From Microbacterium testaceum (GTDB taxonomy: Bacteria; Actinomycetota; Actinomycetes; Actinomycetales; Microbacteriaceae): a stretch of DNA of 64,000 nt. Both the position numbers and the translations under genes were made by a program. Shown here piece after piece: positions 37,218 to 45,660 of the stretch. The notes under the pieces are model-generated. The model saw only the letters and a program-made list of their open reading frames with translations, had not been told where the DNA came from and did no database searches. Location: the NCBI RefSeq assembly GCF_006539145.1, contig NZ_BJML01000002.1, positions 310,001-374,000 on the forward strand. Reading direction: 5' to 3'. The stretch's first letter is position 1. Each line of letters opens with the position of its first letter.

Positions 37218-39755
37218 TCAGAAACCGCCGTCGAGCCCGACCGCGATCGGACCGTCGTCGTCGCTCACGATCGGGATCGCCGTCGTGACGATCGGCACCG
37301 ACGCCGACAGCAGCGTTCCGTCCTCGCGTACCGACCCCTCGAGCTGGCGGATCGACGGCCGCCCCGGTCGTACCGGGCCCTGCCCGTGCAGCGCGACGCG
37401 CACGATCTCGCCGGGAGCCACGGTGTAATCCACCCCGCGCACGGCGAAGGTGACGGGCGCGCCCTCTCCTCCGGCGCGCAGTGTCAGCGCGGTCTCGGTG
37501 AGCGTGACGTCGAGGCGCGTGCCGTGCCAGTGCAGCACGTACGACAGTTCGGGCCAGTCCGCGGGCAGGCGCGGGTCGAAGGTGAGCAGACCGAAGTGAT
37601 CGCGCATGCCTCCGAAGCCGCTGACGAGCGCGGTCCACACCCCGCCGGCCGACGCCACGTGCACACCGTCCGAGGCATTGTGGTGCAGGTCGCCGAGATC
37701 CACGAACGCGGCCTGACGGAAGTACTCGAGCGCGAGGTCCTGGTAGCCCACCTCGGCCGCCAGGATCGACTGCACGACCGCCGACAGCGTCGAGTCGCCC
37801 GTGGTCAGCGGGTCGTAGTACTCGAAGTCCGCGAGCTTCTCGGCATCCGTGAAGTGATTCCCCTGCAGGAACAGGGCGAGCACCACATCGGCCTGCTTGA
37901 GCACCTGGTAGCGGTAGATCACCAGCGGGTGGAAGTGCAGCAGCAGTGGACGCTGGTCGGGCGGGGTGTTCTCGAGGTCCCAGATCTCGCGCTCGAGGAA
38001 GACGGCGTCCTGGGGATGGATGCCGAGGGCCTCGCTGAACGGGATGTGCATGGCCTCGGCCGCCTTGTCCCAGCGCTCGGGCTCGGAGGGATCGAGGTTC
38101 ATGCGGTCGGCCATCTGGGCGTAGGCCTCGGGGTTGTTCTCGGCGAGATCCCGGACGGTCCGCGCCGCGAAGCGCAGGTTGAAGCGCGCCATGACGTTGG
38201 TGAAGAGGTTGTCGTTGACGACGGTGGTGTACTCGTCGGGTCCGGTCACGCCGTGGATGTGGAAGGAGTCGTGCTCGCCCTCATCGACCGCGTCGCTCGA
38301 GCGCCAGAACCCCAGCGTCGACCACAGGCGGGCGGTGTCGACGGCGATGTCGACGCCCTCGCGGGCGAGGAACTCCTCGTCCCCGGTCGCGCGGACATAT
38401 TTGGCCAGCGCGAAGGCGACGTCGGCATTGATGTGGTACTGAGCGGTGCCGGCGGCGTAGTACGCCGATGCCTCTTCGCCGTTGATCGTGCGCCAGGGGA
38501 ACAGGGCTCCCGCCTCGTTGAGCTGGTGCGCGCGCTTTCGGGCCGCGGGGAGCATGAGGTAGCGCATGCGCAGGGCGTTCCGGGCCCAGAGCGGCGAGGT
38601 GTACGCGAGGAACGGGAGGACGTAGACCTCAGTGTCCCAGAAGTAATGGCCGCTGTATCCGGAACCCGTGACGCCCTTGGCGGGGACCCCCTGCCCATCG
38701 GCCCGGGCCGCGGCCTGCGCCAGCTGGAACAGACACCAGCGCGTGGCCTGCTGCAGGTCGCCGTGGCCCCCGATACGCACGTCGGAGCGGTCCCAGAAGT
38801 CGGCGTACCAGGCGATCTGCTTTTCGACGAGCCCGTCGATCCCCGTCTCGACGGCACGGTCGATCGTGCGGCGGCAGCGGTCGAGGAGCTCGCCCGTGGG
38901 GACACCTCGCGAGGTGTGATAGCTCACGAGCTTGGTGATGGTCGTGGGCACGCCGGCCTTCGCGTGCACGCGATAGACGTTCTTGGCGATGTCGGGCTCG
39001 ATGAGCTGACGCGAGGTGTACTCGTTCTCGGTCTCGACGAGGTGATCGGCGATGACGGCGAGCGTCATGTTCGATTCGCTGACCTCGTAGCTCAGCGCCG
39101 AGCGGTTGCCGTCCTGCCAGTACTCGCGCGGCTGCAGCACCCGGTCGCTGAGTCTCTCGGTCTTGCGCGGGTCGAAACCGGACTGCTTGGATGCCATGGG
39201 CGAGCCGCCGTAGATCCCCTCGCCGTCCTGGCGGTTCAGCAGCTGGTTGCTCACGGTGACCGGGGCGTCGGCATCGAGCACCGTCACGGTGAGACGGAGG
39301 ACGGCGAGGTGCTTCTCGTCGAACGAGACGAAGCGCTCGTCCTCGATGCGGACGCGTTTGCCCGAGGGCGTGACCCACAGGAGATGGCGACGGAGGATCC
39401 CCTGGCGCATGTCGAGCACGCGCTCGTACTCGCGTACGTCGGCGACGTCGAGCGAAAGGGGCTCGTCGTCGACGTAGACGCGCATGACCTTGGCATCCGG
39501 GGCGTTGATGATCGTCTGGCCGACCTCGGCGAAGCCGTAGGCCTGCTCGGCGTGCCGGATGGGGAACGTCTCGTGGAAGCCGTTGATGAACGTGCCCTGC
39601 TCGAGCGCGAAGCGGCCCTCGATGGAGTTGCCGCGCAGGCCCAGGTAGCCGTTGCCGACGGCGAACAGGGTCTCGGTGACCCCCACGTCGTCGAGCGAGA
39701 ACTCGGTCTCGACGAGGCGCCATTCGTCGACGGGGAAGCGATCGCGATCGATCAT
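37218..39755 (-). CDS. Glycoside hydrolase family 65 phosphorylase (maltose/trehalose/kojibiose phosphorylase-like)
   Basis: An 845-residue cytoplasmic enzyme. GH65 enzymes cleave alpha-glucosides with phosphate to give beta-glucose 1-phosphate. The N-terminal beta-sandwich (1-270) includes FAVGNGYLGLRG. The (alpha/alpha)6 barrel (about 310-700) has GYSGHYFWDTEVYVLPF, FPWRTINGEEAS and the general acid Glu508 in HGVTGPDEYT. A C-terminal sheet (about 705-820) closes it. The preceding HAD resembles beta-phosphoglucomutase, which would convert the product to glucose 6-phosphate. A similar HAD-GH65 neighbour pair exists in mycobacteria (Rv3400-Rv3401). Which disaccharide is used cannot be told from sequence. 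Confidence 0.9.
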   Translation of the reverse strand: MIDRDRFPVDEWRLVETEFSLDDVGVTETLFAVGNGYLGLRGNSIEGRFALEQGTFINGFHETFPIRHAEQAYGFAEVGQTIINAPDAKVMRVYVDDEPLSLDVADVREYERVLDMRQGILRRHLLWVTPSGKRVRIEDERFVSFDEKHLAVLRLTVTVLDADAPVTVSNQLLNRQDGEGIYGGSPMASKQSGFDPRKTERLSDRVLQPREYWQDGNRSALSYEVSESNMTLAVIADHLVETENEYTSRQLIEPDIAKNVYRVHAKAGVPTTITKLVSYHTSRGVPTGELLDRCRRTIDRAVETGIDGLVEKQIAWYADFWDRSDVRIGGHGDLQQATRWCLFQLAQAAARADGQGVPAKGVTGSGYSGHYFWDTEVYVLPFLAYTSPLWARNALRMRYLMLPAARKRAHQLNEAGALFPWRTINGEEASAYYAAGTAQYHINADVAFALAKYVRATGDEEFLAREGVDIAVDTARLWSTLGFWRSSDAVDEGEHDSFHIHGVTGPDEYTTVVNDNLFTNVMARFNLRFAARTVRDLAENNPEAYAQMADRMNLDPSEPERWDKAAEAMHIPFSEALGIHPQDAVFLEREIWDLENTPPDQRPLLLHFHPLVIYRYQVLKQADVVLALFLQGNHFTDAEKLADFEYYDPLTTGDSTLSAVVQSILAAEVGYQDLALEYFRQAAFVDLGDLHHNASDGVHVASAGGVWTALVSGFGGMRDHFGLLTFDPRLPADWPELSYVLHWHGTRLDVTLTETALTLRAGGEGAPVTFAVRGVDYTVAPGEIVRVALHGQGPVRPGRPSIRQLEGSVREDGTLLSASVPIVTTAIPIVSDDDGPIAVGLDGGF

Positions 39756-39876
39756 CGGGGCGTGCCTTCCGGTGGCAGGTTCGGGTCGGCGCGGGGCGGC
39801 CTCGGGCCGTTCGCGCGGGTGGTGCTCGGTCTCGCCCGTGGGGCGGGCGACGACGGGTGTCGCGGGTGGCGACGGC

Positions 39877-40611
39877 TCAGTCTACGAACGCGGCGAGGTC
39901 GTCGACGACCACGGTGGCCCCGGCGGCGCGGAGCGGGTCGGCGCCGACCCCGCGGTCGACGCCCACGACGACGCCATAGCCTGCGGCGACGGCGGAGCGC
40001 ACGCCGCTCAGCGCGTCTTCGACGGCCACGGATCGCGCGGGGTCGACGCCCAGCAGACGTGCGGCCTCGGCGAACACGTCGGGAGCGGGCTTGGACGAGA
40101 GGTGGTCGCGCTCGGCGATCACGCCGTCCATCACGACGGGGAAGCGCTCGCGGATGCCGGCGGCGTCGAGGACCTCGACGGCGTTCTTCGAACTGGAGAC
40201 CACCGCGATGGGGGTCCCCGCGGCCTGCAACACGTCGAGGAGGGCGACAGAACCGGGGTAGGGCGCGATGCCCTCGCTGCGGAGGATCCGCGAGAACACC
40301 TCGTTCTTGCGGTTGCCGACGCCGCAGACGGTGTCTTCGGACGGATCGTCGGAGGGTTCCCCCCACGGGACCTCGACGTCGCGGCTGCGCAGCAGGCTCG
40401 CCACCCCGTCGTAGCGCTTCTTGCCGTCGACGTACTCGAAGTAATCGCGATCGGTGTAGGCGGGCTCGATCTTCCATGCCGCGAACAGCTCGTCGAACAT
40501 CGTCTTCCACGCCCGCATGTGCACCTCGGCGGTGGGGGTGAGCACCCCGTCGAGGTCGAAGAGGACCCCCTGGAAACCGGTGAGGTCGGGCAGGTCGGGG
40601 CTGTCGGTCAC
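39877..40611 (-). CDS. Beta-phosphoglucomutase-like HAD hydrolase
   Basis: The GTG at 40611, with GGAG 10 bases before it, gives 244 residues. HAD motif I is LFDLDGVLTPTAEVHMRAWK, with the nucleophile and acid/base Asp residues, and the HxxAWK pattern of beta-phosphoglucomutases. The helical cap covers about 30-110, motif II is VVSSSKN, motif III Lys is in SSKPAPDVF, and motif IV is VEDALSGVRSA. It would interconvert beta-glucose 1-phosphate and glucose 6-phosphate. Coupling with the downstream GH65 phosphorylase (121 bp) supports this. A simple phosphatase role is possible. It follows nagA by 83 bp. Confidence 0.85.
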   Translation of the reverse strand: MTDSPDLPDLTGFQGVLFDLDGVLTPTAEVHMRAWKTMFDELFAAWKIEPAYTDRDYFEYVDGKKRYDGVASLLRSRDVEVPWGEPSDDPSEDTVCGVGNRKNEVFSRILRSEGIAPYPGSVALLDVLQAAGTPIAVVSSSKNAVEVLDAAGIRERFPVVMDGVIAERDHLSSKPAPDVFAEAARLLGVDPARSVAVEDALSGVRSAVAAGYGVVVGVDRGVGADPLRAAGATVVVDDLAAFVD

Positions 40612-40694
40612 GGCTGGCTCCAGATCGGGGTGCGGTGGCGCGAACGCCCGGAGCGCCGCCCTTCCAGCGTAGTGGCGAGGGCGGGCGGAAGGCC

Positions 40695-41852
40695 TCAGCG
40701 GACTGTCGCCGACAGGGCGCGTCCGCCGATCCATACGGAGGACGGATGCCAGTCGGCATCCCACTGCACGAGATCCGCGAGCGATCCCTCGGCGAGGTGG
40801 CCGATGTCGGTGCGTCCGAGGGAGCGCGCGGCGTTCTCGGTGCAGGCCGACAGCACGGCGGCGGGGTCCAGTCCCGCGGCGATCATGCGACGGACGCCCT
40901 CGTCGAGGACGATGCCCGCACCGGCGATCGTGCCATCGCGGCGGCGGCCGAGTCCCCTCGCGTCGTTGGCCACGGGTTGTCCGCCGAAGTCGCACCACCG
41001 GTCGGCGCCGAGTCCCGCCGTGACGATGGCATCGGTGACCGCCACCGTGCGACGACCGGCCGAGGCGAGCACGAGCGAGACGATGCTCGGATCGAGGTGC
41101 TGGCCGTCGACGATGGTGCCGACGAAGAACCGATCGTCGGACAGCACCGCGCCGGGAACGCCCGGCTCGCGCGGCTTGAGGGGTCGCTGGGCGTTGAAGA
41201 CGTGCGTGGTCATGGTCGCGCCCGCGTCTGCGGCGGCGTGCACCTGCGCGGCGGTGGCGTCGCTGTGGCCGACCGCCACGACATAGCCCTCTCCGCTCAA
41301 GCGGCGGACCGCGTCGAGCGCGCCGGGGAGTTCGGGCGCGAGCGTGATCGTGCGCAGGGCGTCTCGGGCGGCGGGGCGCGCCAGCAGGGTGTCGAGATGC
41401 GCGGGCTCGGGTGCGAGCATGCACGCGGCGCGATGGGCACCCTTGCGGGCGGGAGAGAGGAAGGGCCCCTCGAGATGGGCCCCGAGGATGCGCGCGACCG
41501 GCTCACCGGCGAACTCCGTGCGCGCGCGACCGACGCGTTCGAGAGCGCCGATCATGTCGGGCAGGGGCGCCGTGATGACGGTCGGCTCGACCCCCGTGAC
41601 GCCGCGGGCCGCGAGACCCGCGAGAAGATTCCGCCAGCCCGCGTCGTCGGCCGCTGCCACATCGACGCCGAACGAGCCGTTGACCTGGAGATCCAGCATC
41701 CCCGCCGTGAGGACGCCGTCGACGATGTCGTGATCGACGTCCTCGCCCCCCGTCGCCGGACGGATGCGGGCGATCCGCCCCGCGGCGACATCGACGACGA
41801 TCGGCCCCACGAACGAACCGCCCACGAGGGCGCGGGCGGCACGCAGGCGCAT
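40695..41852 (-). CDS. nagA: N-acetylglucosamine-6-phosphate deacetylase
   Basis: The 385-residue amidohydrolase removes acetate from GlcNAc-6-phosphate in the cytoplasm, feeding NagB. Metal and active-site residues can be seen: HLEGPF (Glu128), His196 in GHSDA, His217 in THVFNAQ and the Asp in AVTDAI. GAHRA and the substrate loop RFFVGTIVDGQHLDP also match. The start ATG overlaps the nagB stop by one base, so both are translated together. The released acetate may connect to ackA-pta nearby. Confidence 0.94.
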   Translation of the reverse strand: MRLRAARALVGGSFVGPIVVDVAAGRIARIRPATGGEDVDHDIVDGVLTAGMLDLQVNGSFGVDVAAADDAGWRNLLAGLAARGVTGVEPTVITAPLPDMIGALERVGRARTEFAGEPVARILGAHLEGPFLSPARKGAHRAACMLAPEPAHLDTLLARPAARDALRTITLAPELPGALDAVRRLSGEGYVVAVGHSDATAAQVHAAADAGATMTTHVFNAQRPLKPREPGVPGAVLSDDRFFVGTIVDGQHLDPSIVSLVLASAGRRTVAVTDAIVTAGLGADRWCDFGGQPVANDARGLGRRRDGTIAGAGIVLDEGVRRMIAAGLDPAAVLSACTENAARSLGRTDIGHLAEGSLADLVQWDADWHPSSVWIGGRALSATVR

Positions 41853-42637
41853 CACAGCCCCTGCCCCGCCGGCTTGCCGGCGTAGGTCGTGCGGTAGTAC
41901 TCGGCGAAGGCGAGCTGGCTCGCGGCGTCGTCGTCCACCACCACCGTGGCGTGCGGATGCAGCTGCAGCACCGAGGCGGGCCACCGCGACGACAGCGGCC
42001 CCTCCACGGCTTCGCGCACGGCCTGCGCCTTGCCCCGCCCGAAGCCCAGCATGATCGCGTGACGGCTGTCGAGGATGGTCGCGAGCCCCTGCGTCAGGCA
42101 GTGGGTGGGCACCTGATCGATGTCGCCGTCGAAGAAGCGGGCGTTGTCCTGACGTGTGCGGGGCGTCAGAGTCTTCAGACGCGTCCGACTGGCCAGGCTC
42201 GACATGGGCATGTTGAAGGCGAGGTGCCCGTCGGAGCCGATGCCGAGGATCTGCAGATCGATTCCGCCCGCCGCGCGGATCCGCTGCTCGTACGCGGGAC
42301 CGGCGTCGAGCGGCGCGACGTCGAGATCGCCCGGGCCGACGATCGCGTCGGCGGCGAAGTCGACGTGCTGCTCCAGCTCGCCGCGGATGAACTCGCGGTA
42401 GCGCTCCGGATGTCCGGCCGGAAGACCGACGTACTCGTCGAGCAGGAACGCCCGCGCTCGAGCGAAGCTCAGCCCTTCCTCGCGATGGCGGCGGATGAGT
42501 TCGCGGTACAGGGGCAGGGGCGTCGATCCCGTGGCGAAACCGAGCACCGCCGAAGGGGTGTCGCGCAGGAGCACCGAGTAGGCATCGGCGGCCACGCGAG
42601 CGGCCTCCTCGGGGGTGGAGACGACGACGACCTCCAT
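41852..42637 (-). CDS. nagB: Glucosamine-6-phosphate deaminase
   Basis: The enzyme converts glucosamine 6-phosphate to fructose 6-phosphate and ammonia. The ATG at 42637, after GAGAGGGGGG, gives 261 residues. Motifs are LGFATGSTPLPLYRELI (phosphate binding), FLLDEYVGLPAGHPERY with the catalytic Asp/Glu, GIGSDGHLAFNMP with the ring-opening His, and SSLASRTRLKTLTPRTRQDNARFF. Length fits short actinobacterial NagB. It sits between the PTS permease (49 bp upstream) and nagA. Confidence 0.95.
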   Translation of the reverse strand: MEVVVVSTPEEAARVAADAYSVLLRDTPSAVLGFATGSTPLPLYRELIRRHREEGLSFARARAFLLDEYVGLPAGHPERYREFIRGELEQHVDFAADAIVGPGDLDVAPLDAGPAYEQRIRAAGGIDLQILGIGSDGHLAFNMPMSSLASRTRLKTLTPRTRQDNARFFDGDIDQVPTHCLTQGLATILDSRHAIMLGFGRGKAQAVREAVEGPLSSRWPASVLQLHPHATVVVDDDAASQLAFAEYYRTTYAGKPAGQGL

Positions 42638-42686
42638 CACAGCCCCCCTCTCGCTCGGGCGCCGAGGAATCGGCATCCGCTCTGCA

Positions 42687-44252
42687 TCACAGCACCTCGA
42701 GGATGTCGTTCTTGAGCATCTCGGCGCGAGGGCCGAAGACGGCCTGCACATTGTCGCCGACCTCGAGCACGCCCGCGGCGCCGAGCTGCTTCAAGCGTGC
42801 GTGGTCGACCAGCCCGCGATCGGCCACCTCCATGCGCAAGCGGGTGATGCAGGCGTCGACGTGCACGAGGTTCCCGCGCCCGCCGAAGGCCGCGATGAGC
42901 TGCTCGGCCGTGGAGCCTTCGGCGACGGCGGTCGTCGTGGTCGCGGCGGTGGCCTGTGCGCTCGGCGACGTCCCCTCCGCGGGGGCGGCCGTCTCGGCGA
43001 CCACCGCGGGAGCGTCATCGGTCGGCGCGGAGAGATCCTCGCGGCCCGGGGTCCGCAGGTTCCATCTCTTGATCACCAGGCGGAACAACAGGTAGTACAC
43101 GCCGAAGTAGACGACGCCCATGATCACGAGCAGCCAGACGTTGTTCGCCGCGGGGGCGGTTCCGTACAGGAGCAGATCGAACAGGCCGGCCGAGAACGAG
43201 AAGCCGAGGTGGATGTCGAGGAGATAGGCGACGGCGAGTGAGATGCCCGTGAGCACGGCGTGCACGACGTACAGCGGGAACGCGGCGAACATGAACGCGA
43301 ACTCGAGCGGTTCGGTCACCCCGGTCAGGAAGGCGGTGAGCCCCGCGGCACCGAGGATGCCGATCGCGGCCTTGCGCTGAGCGGGGTTGGCGAGGTGGAT
43401 CATCGCCAGCGCCGCGGCCGGCAGGCCGAACATCAGCACCGGGTAGAACCCCGAAGTCAGGGCGCCGGCGGTGGGGTCGCCGGCGGCGAACCGGGTGAGC
43501 TCGCCCGTCACGACGCTGCCGTCGCCCTTCGTGTACGAGCCCTGCAGGAACCACACGTACGAGTTGAGGATGTGGTGCAGGCCCAGAGGGATCAGCATGC
43601 GGTTGGTGAAGCCGTACACGAAAGCGCCGATCGCCCCGGTGCCGCCGATGAAGGCGCCGAGGCCCGTGAGGCCCGTGTCGAAGATCGGGTAGAAGTAGCT
43701 GAGCCCGAAGCCGACGACGAGGCTGACGAGCGAGACGACGATCGGCACGAAGCGACGTCCCCCGAAGAAGCCCAGGTAGGACGGCAGTTGGATCGTGTGG
43801 TAGCGGTCGAACAGCCAGGCGGTGAGCAGTCCGATCACGATGCCGCCGAACACGCTGTAGTTGATCTGTACCTGCTCGCCCGCCGCGGTCGTCTGCCCGG
43901 CGAGCACGACCGGCGACATGGCCTTGAAGACGTTGGCGAGAACGAGGTAGCCGACGACCGCCGAGAGTGCGGTCGAGCCGTCGGCCTTCTTCGCGAAACC
44001 GATCGCCACGCCGACGGCGAACAGCAGCGCGAGGTTGTCGAAGAGCGCGCCGCCGGCGGCGCTCATCGCCTGGAAGAAGGGTCCGATGACCGGCAGGTCG
44101 ATCTGGCCCAGAAGGTCGGGCTGACCGAGACGGAGCAGGATGCCGGCCGCCGGCAGAACGGCGATGGGCAGCATCAGGCTCTTGCCGAGCCGCTGCATGT
44201 GGGCGAAGCCCGGGATGCCGCGACGGCGAGTGGCGGGGGTGGGAGCGCTCAT
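42687..44252 (-). CDS. nagE: PTS permease EIICB for N-acetylglucosamine (or glucose)
   Basis: The 521-residue protein has an N-terminal EIIC channel of about ten spans (LGKSLMLPIAVLPAAGILL, PLGLHHILNSYVWFLQG, GVTEPLEFAFMFAAFPLYVVHAVLTG), a linker rich in Ala/Thr, and a C-terminal EIIB domain with the phosphocysteine in VDACITRLRMEV. It imports and phosphorylates the sugar using phosphate from EIIA, encoded separately just upstream (29-bp gap). Position with nagA and nagB makes GlcNAc the best substrate guess; sequence alone does not separate GlcNAc from glucose permeases. Confidence 0.88.
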   Translation of the reverse strand: MSAPTPATRRRGIPGFAHMQRLGKSLMLPIAVLPAAGILLRLGQPDLLGQIDLPVIGPFFQAMSAAGGALFDNLALLFAVGVAIGFAKKADGSTALSAVVGYLVLANVFKAMSPVVLAGQTTAAGEQVQINYSVFGGIVIGLLTAWLFDRYHTIQLPSYLGFFGGRRFVPIVVSLVSLVVGFGLSYFYPIFDTGLTGLGAFIGGTGAIGAFVYGFTNRMLIPLGLHHILNSYVWFLQGSYTKGDGSVVTGELTRFAAGDPTAGALTSGFYPVLMFGLPAAALAMIHLANPAQRKAAIGILGAAGLTAFLTGVTEPLEFAFMFAAFPLYVVHAVLTGISLAVAYLLDIHLGFSFSAGLFDLLLYGTAPAANNVWLLVIMGVVYFGVYYLLFRLVIKRWNLRTPGREDLSAPTDDAPAVVAETAAPAEGTSPSAQATAATTTTAVAEGSTAEQLIAAFGGRGNLVHVDACITRLRMEVADRGLVDHARLKQLGAAGVLEVGDNVQAVFGPRAEMLKNDILEVL

Positions 44253-44281
44253 GGGGTCTCTCTCGACGGTGGCGGAGCGGA

Positions 44282-44731
44282 TCAGATGGACAGGAGCGGG
44301 GCGCCGGGAAGGATCGCGGCCCCCTCGGAGGAAAGGACGGCGATCTCGTCGGCGGAGCGTTCGAGGACCACGACGGGGACGATGCTCGACAGGCCCGCGG
44401 CCCGGATCGCGGGCACGTCGAAGGCGATGACGGGGGCGCCGGCCTCGACGCGGTCCCCCTTCGCCGCGAACGCGGTGAACCCCTCCCCCTTCAGCTGGAC
44501 GGTGTCGAGTCCGAGGTGTACGAGCACGGCGAGACCGTCGTCGGCGACGACGACGAAGGCGTGCGGGAAGACCTGCAGGAGGGTGCCGGCGAGGGGGGCG
44601 ACCGCGTCGACGACCTCGGCGGGCGGGTCGATCGCCACGCCGGGGCCCATGGCTCCCTGCGCGAACAGCCGATCGGGGACCGCCGACAGGGGCAGAACGG
44701 TCCCCACGAGCGGAGACAGGATGTCGGGCAC
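44282..44731 (-). CDS. PTS EIIA component (glucose/GlcNAc family)
   Basis: The GTG at 44731 follows GAGGAG by 5 bases and gives 149 residues, the normal size of a free EIIA-Glc. The fold begins ILSPLVGTVLPLSAVPDRLFAQG, with GPGVAIDP and AGTLLQVFPHAF, and the phospho-accepting His72 lies in LVHLGLDTVQLKG. It passes phosphate from HPr to the EIIB domain of the next gene. It is the first gene of the minus-strand amino-sugar operon, downstream of the palindrome at 44834-44849. Confidence 0.92.
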   Translation of the reverse strand: MPDILSPLVGTVLPLSAVPDRLFAQGAMGPGVAIDPPAEVVDAVAPLAGTLLQVFPHAFVVVADDGLAVLVHLGLDTVQLKGEGFTAFAAKGDRVEAGAPVIAFDVPAIRAAGLSSIVPVVVLERSADEIAVLSSEGAAILPGAPLLSI

Positions 44732-44833
44732 GGGCACTCCTCGGTGAGACGGCGGGTCAGCGGTACGCACCACCCGAGACGCCTAGGCTGGAAGGGAACG
44801 ACCTTCCACCGCACGATCCGCCCACTGGCTCAG

Positions 44834-44849
44834 ACTGGTACGTACCAGT
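44834..44849. promoter_or_regulatory. Perfect 16-bp palindrome, DasR/NagR-type operator
   Basis: ACTGGTACGTACCAGT is fully self-complementary. It resembles the dre site bound by DasR of Streptomyces (consensus AGTGGTCTAGACCACT): the outer TGGT/ACCA blocks match and the centre differs. It lies 24 bases before the GntR regulator start and about 103 bases before the EIIA start, so one site can control both directions. Confidence 0.85.
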
Positions 44850-44872
44850 GAAGCTAATGGCCTGGGGCGACC

Positions 44873-45649
44873 GTGTCAACATCGAAAGCCGACGCCGCCA
44901 TGCCCCGTCTCCGCGATGCCGACAGCCCGCCCGCCGCAATCACCCCCGGGCCGGTCCCCAAGCACGCGCAGGTGCGCGCGATCCTCCTCGCCGACATCGG
45001 CAGCACCTGGCCCGCTCACGCGGCGATCCCCTCGGAACGAGAACTCTCGACGCGACTGGCGGTGAGCCGTGCGACCGTACGTGAGGCACTGCGCCAGCTG
45101 ATCGAGGAGCAGAAGCTCTACACCGTCCAGGGAAAGGGCACCTTCGTCGCGGGTGGGCGCGTGCAGTCGCAGCTGCACCTCGCCTCGTTCACAGAGGACA
45201 TGCGCCGCCGGGGGATGGTCGCCACCACCCTGGTGCGCCGCGCCGAGCGCGCGACGCCGCCCCTCGACGTTCGCGCCGCCCTCGGCCTCGACGAGGGCGA
45301 GCAGGCCTGGTCGATCGAGCGGCTCCGCCTGGCCAACGGCATCCCGATGGCCCTCGAGCTCGGCTGGTACTCGCCGCGCGTGGCCGCGGACCTCGGCGAG
45401 CGTGACCTCAGTACCTCGCTCTACGGGGTGCTGGCCGAGCGGTACGGGGTGCGCATCGACGCCGCCGAGCAGACGGTGTGGGCCGAGACCGTCGACGACG
45501 GTGTGGCGACGGCCCTCGACGTCTCAGCCGGGTCGCCCGTGCTCGTGTTCCGCCGCACCTCGCGTGCCAGCGGCACCCCGGTCGAGCACGTCACGTCGTG
45601 GTACCGCGGCGACCGCTACCAGGTGCACATGGCCCTGGCCGGCACCTGA
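44873..45649 (+). CDS. nagR: GntR/HutC-family regulator of amino-sugar use (DasR/NagR type)
   Basis: The 258-residue protein starts at GTG (an ATG nine codons later is possible). The GntR winged helix spans about 30-95 (IPSERELSTRLAVSRATVREALRQLIEEQKLYTVQGKGTFV). The UTRA ligand domain spans about 110-250 (LASFTEDMRRRGM, IERLRLANGIPMALELGWY, VLVFRRTSRASGTPVEHVTSWYRGDRYQ). Such regulators release DNA on binding GlcN-6-P or GlcNAc-6-P. Divergence from the PTS-nag operon and the palindrome between them support this role and autoregulation. Confidence 0.9.
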   Translation: MSTSKADAAMPRLRDADSPPAAITPGPVPKHAQVRAILLADIGSTWPAHAAIPSERELSTRLAVSRATVREALRQLIEEQKLYTVQGKGTFVAGGRVQSQLHLASFTEDMRRRGMVATTLVRRAERATPPLDVRAALGLDEGEQAWSIERLRLANGIPMALELGWYSPRVAADLGERDLSTSLYGVLAERYGVRIDAAEQTVWAETVDDGVATALDVSAGSPVLVFRRTSRASGTPVEHVTSWYRGDRYQVHMALAGT

Positions 45650-45660
45650 TCACGGCGGCG

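Noticed and set aside
36999..40541. A 1180-codon plus-strand frame opposite the GH65 and HAD genes
   Set aside because: Same artefact. The minus-strand product has catalytic motifs and the plus frame has none.
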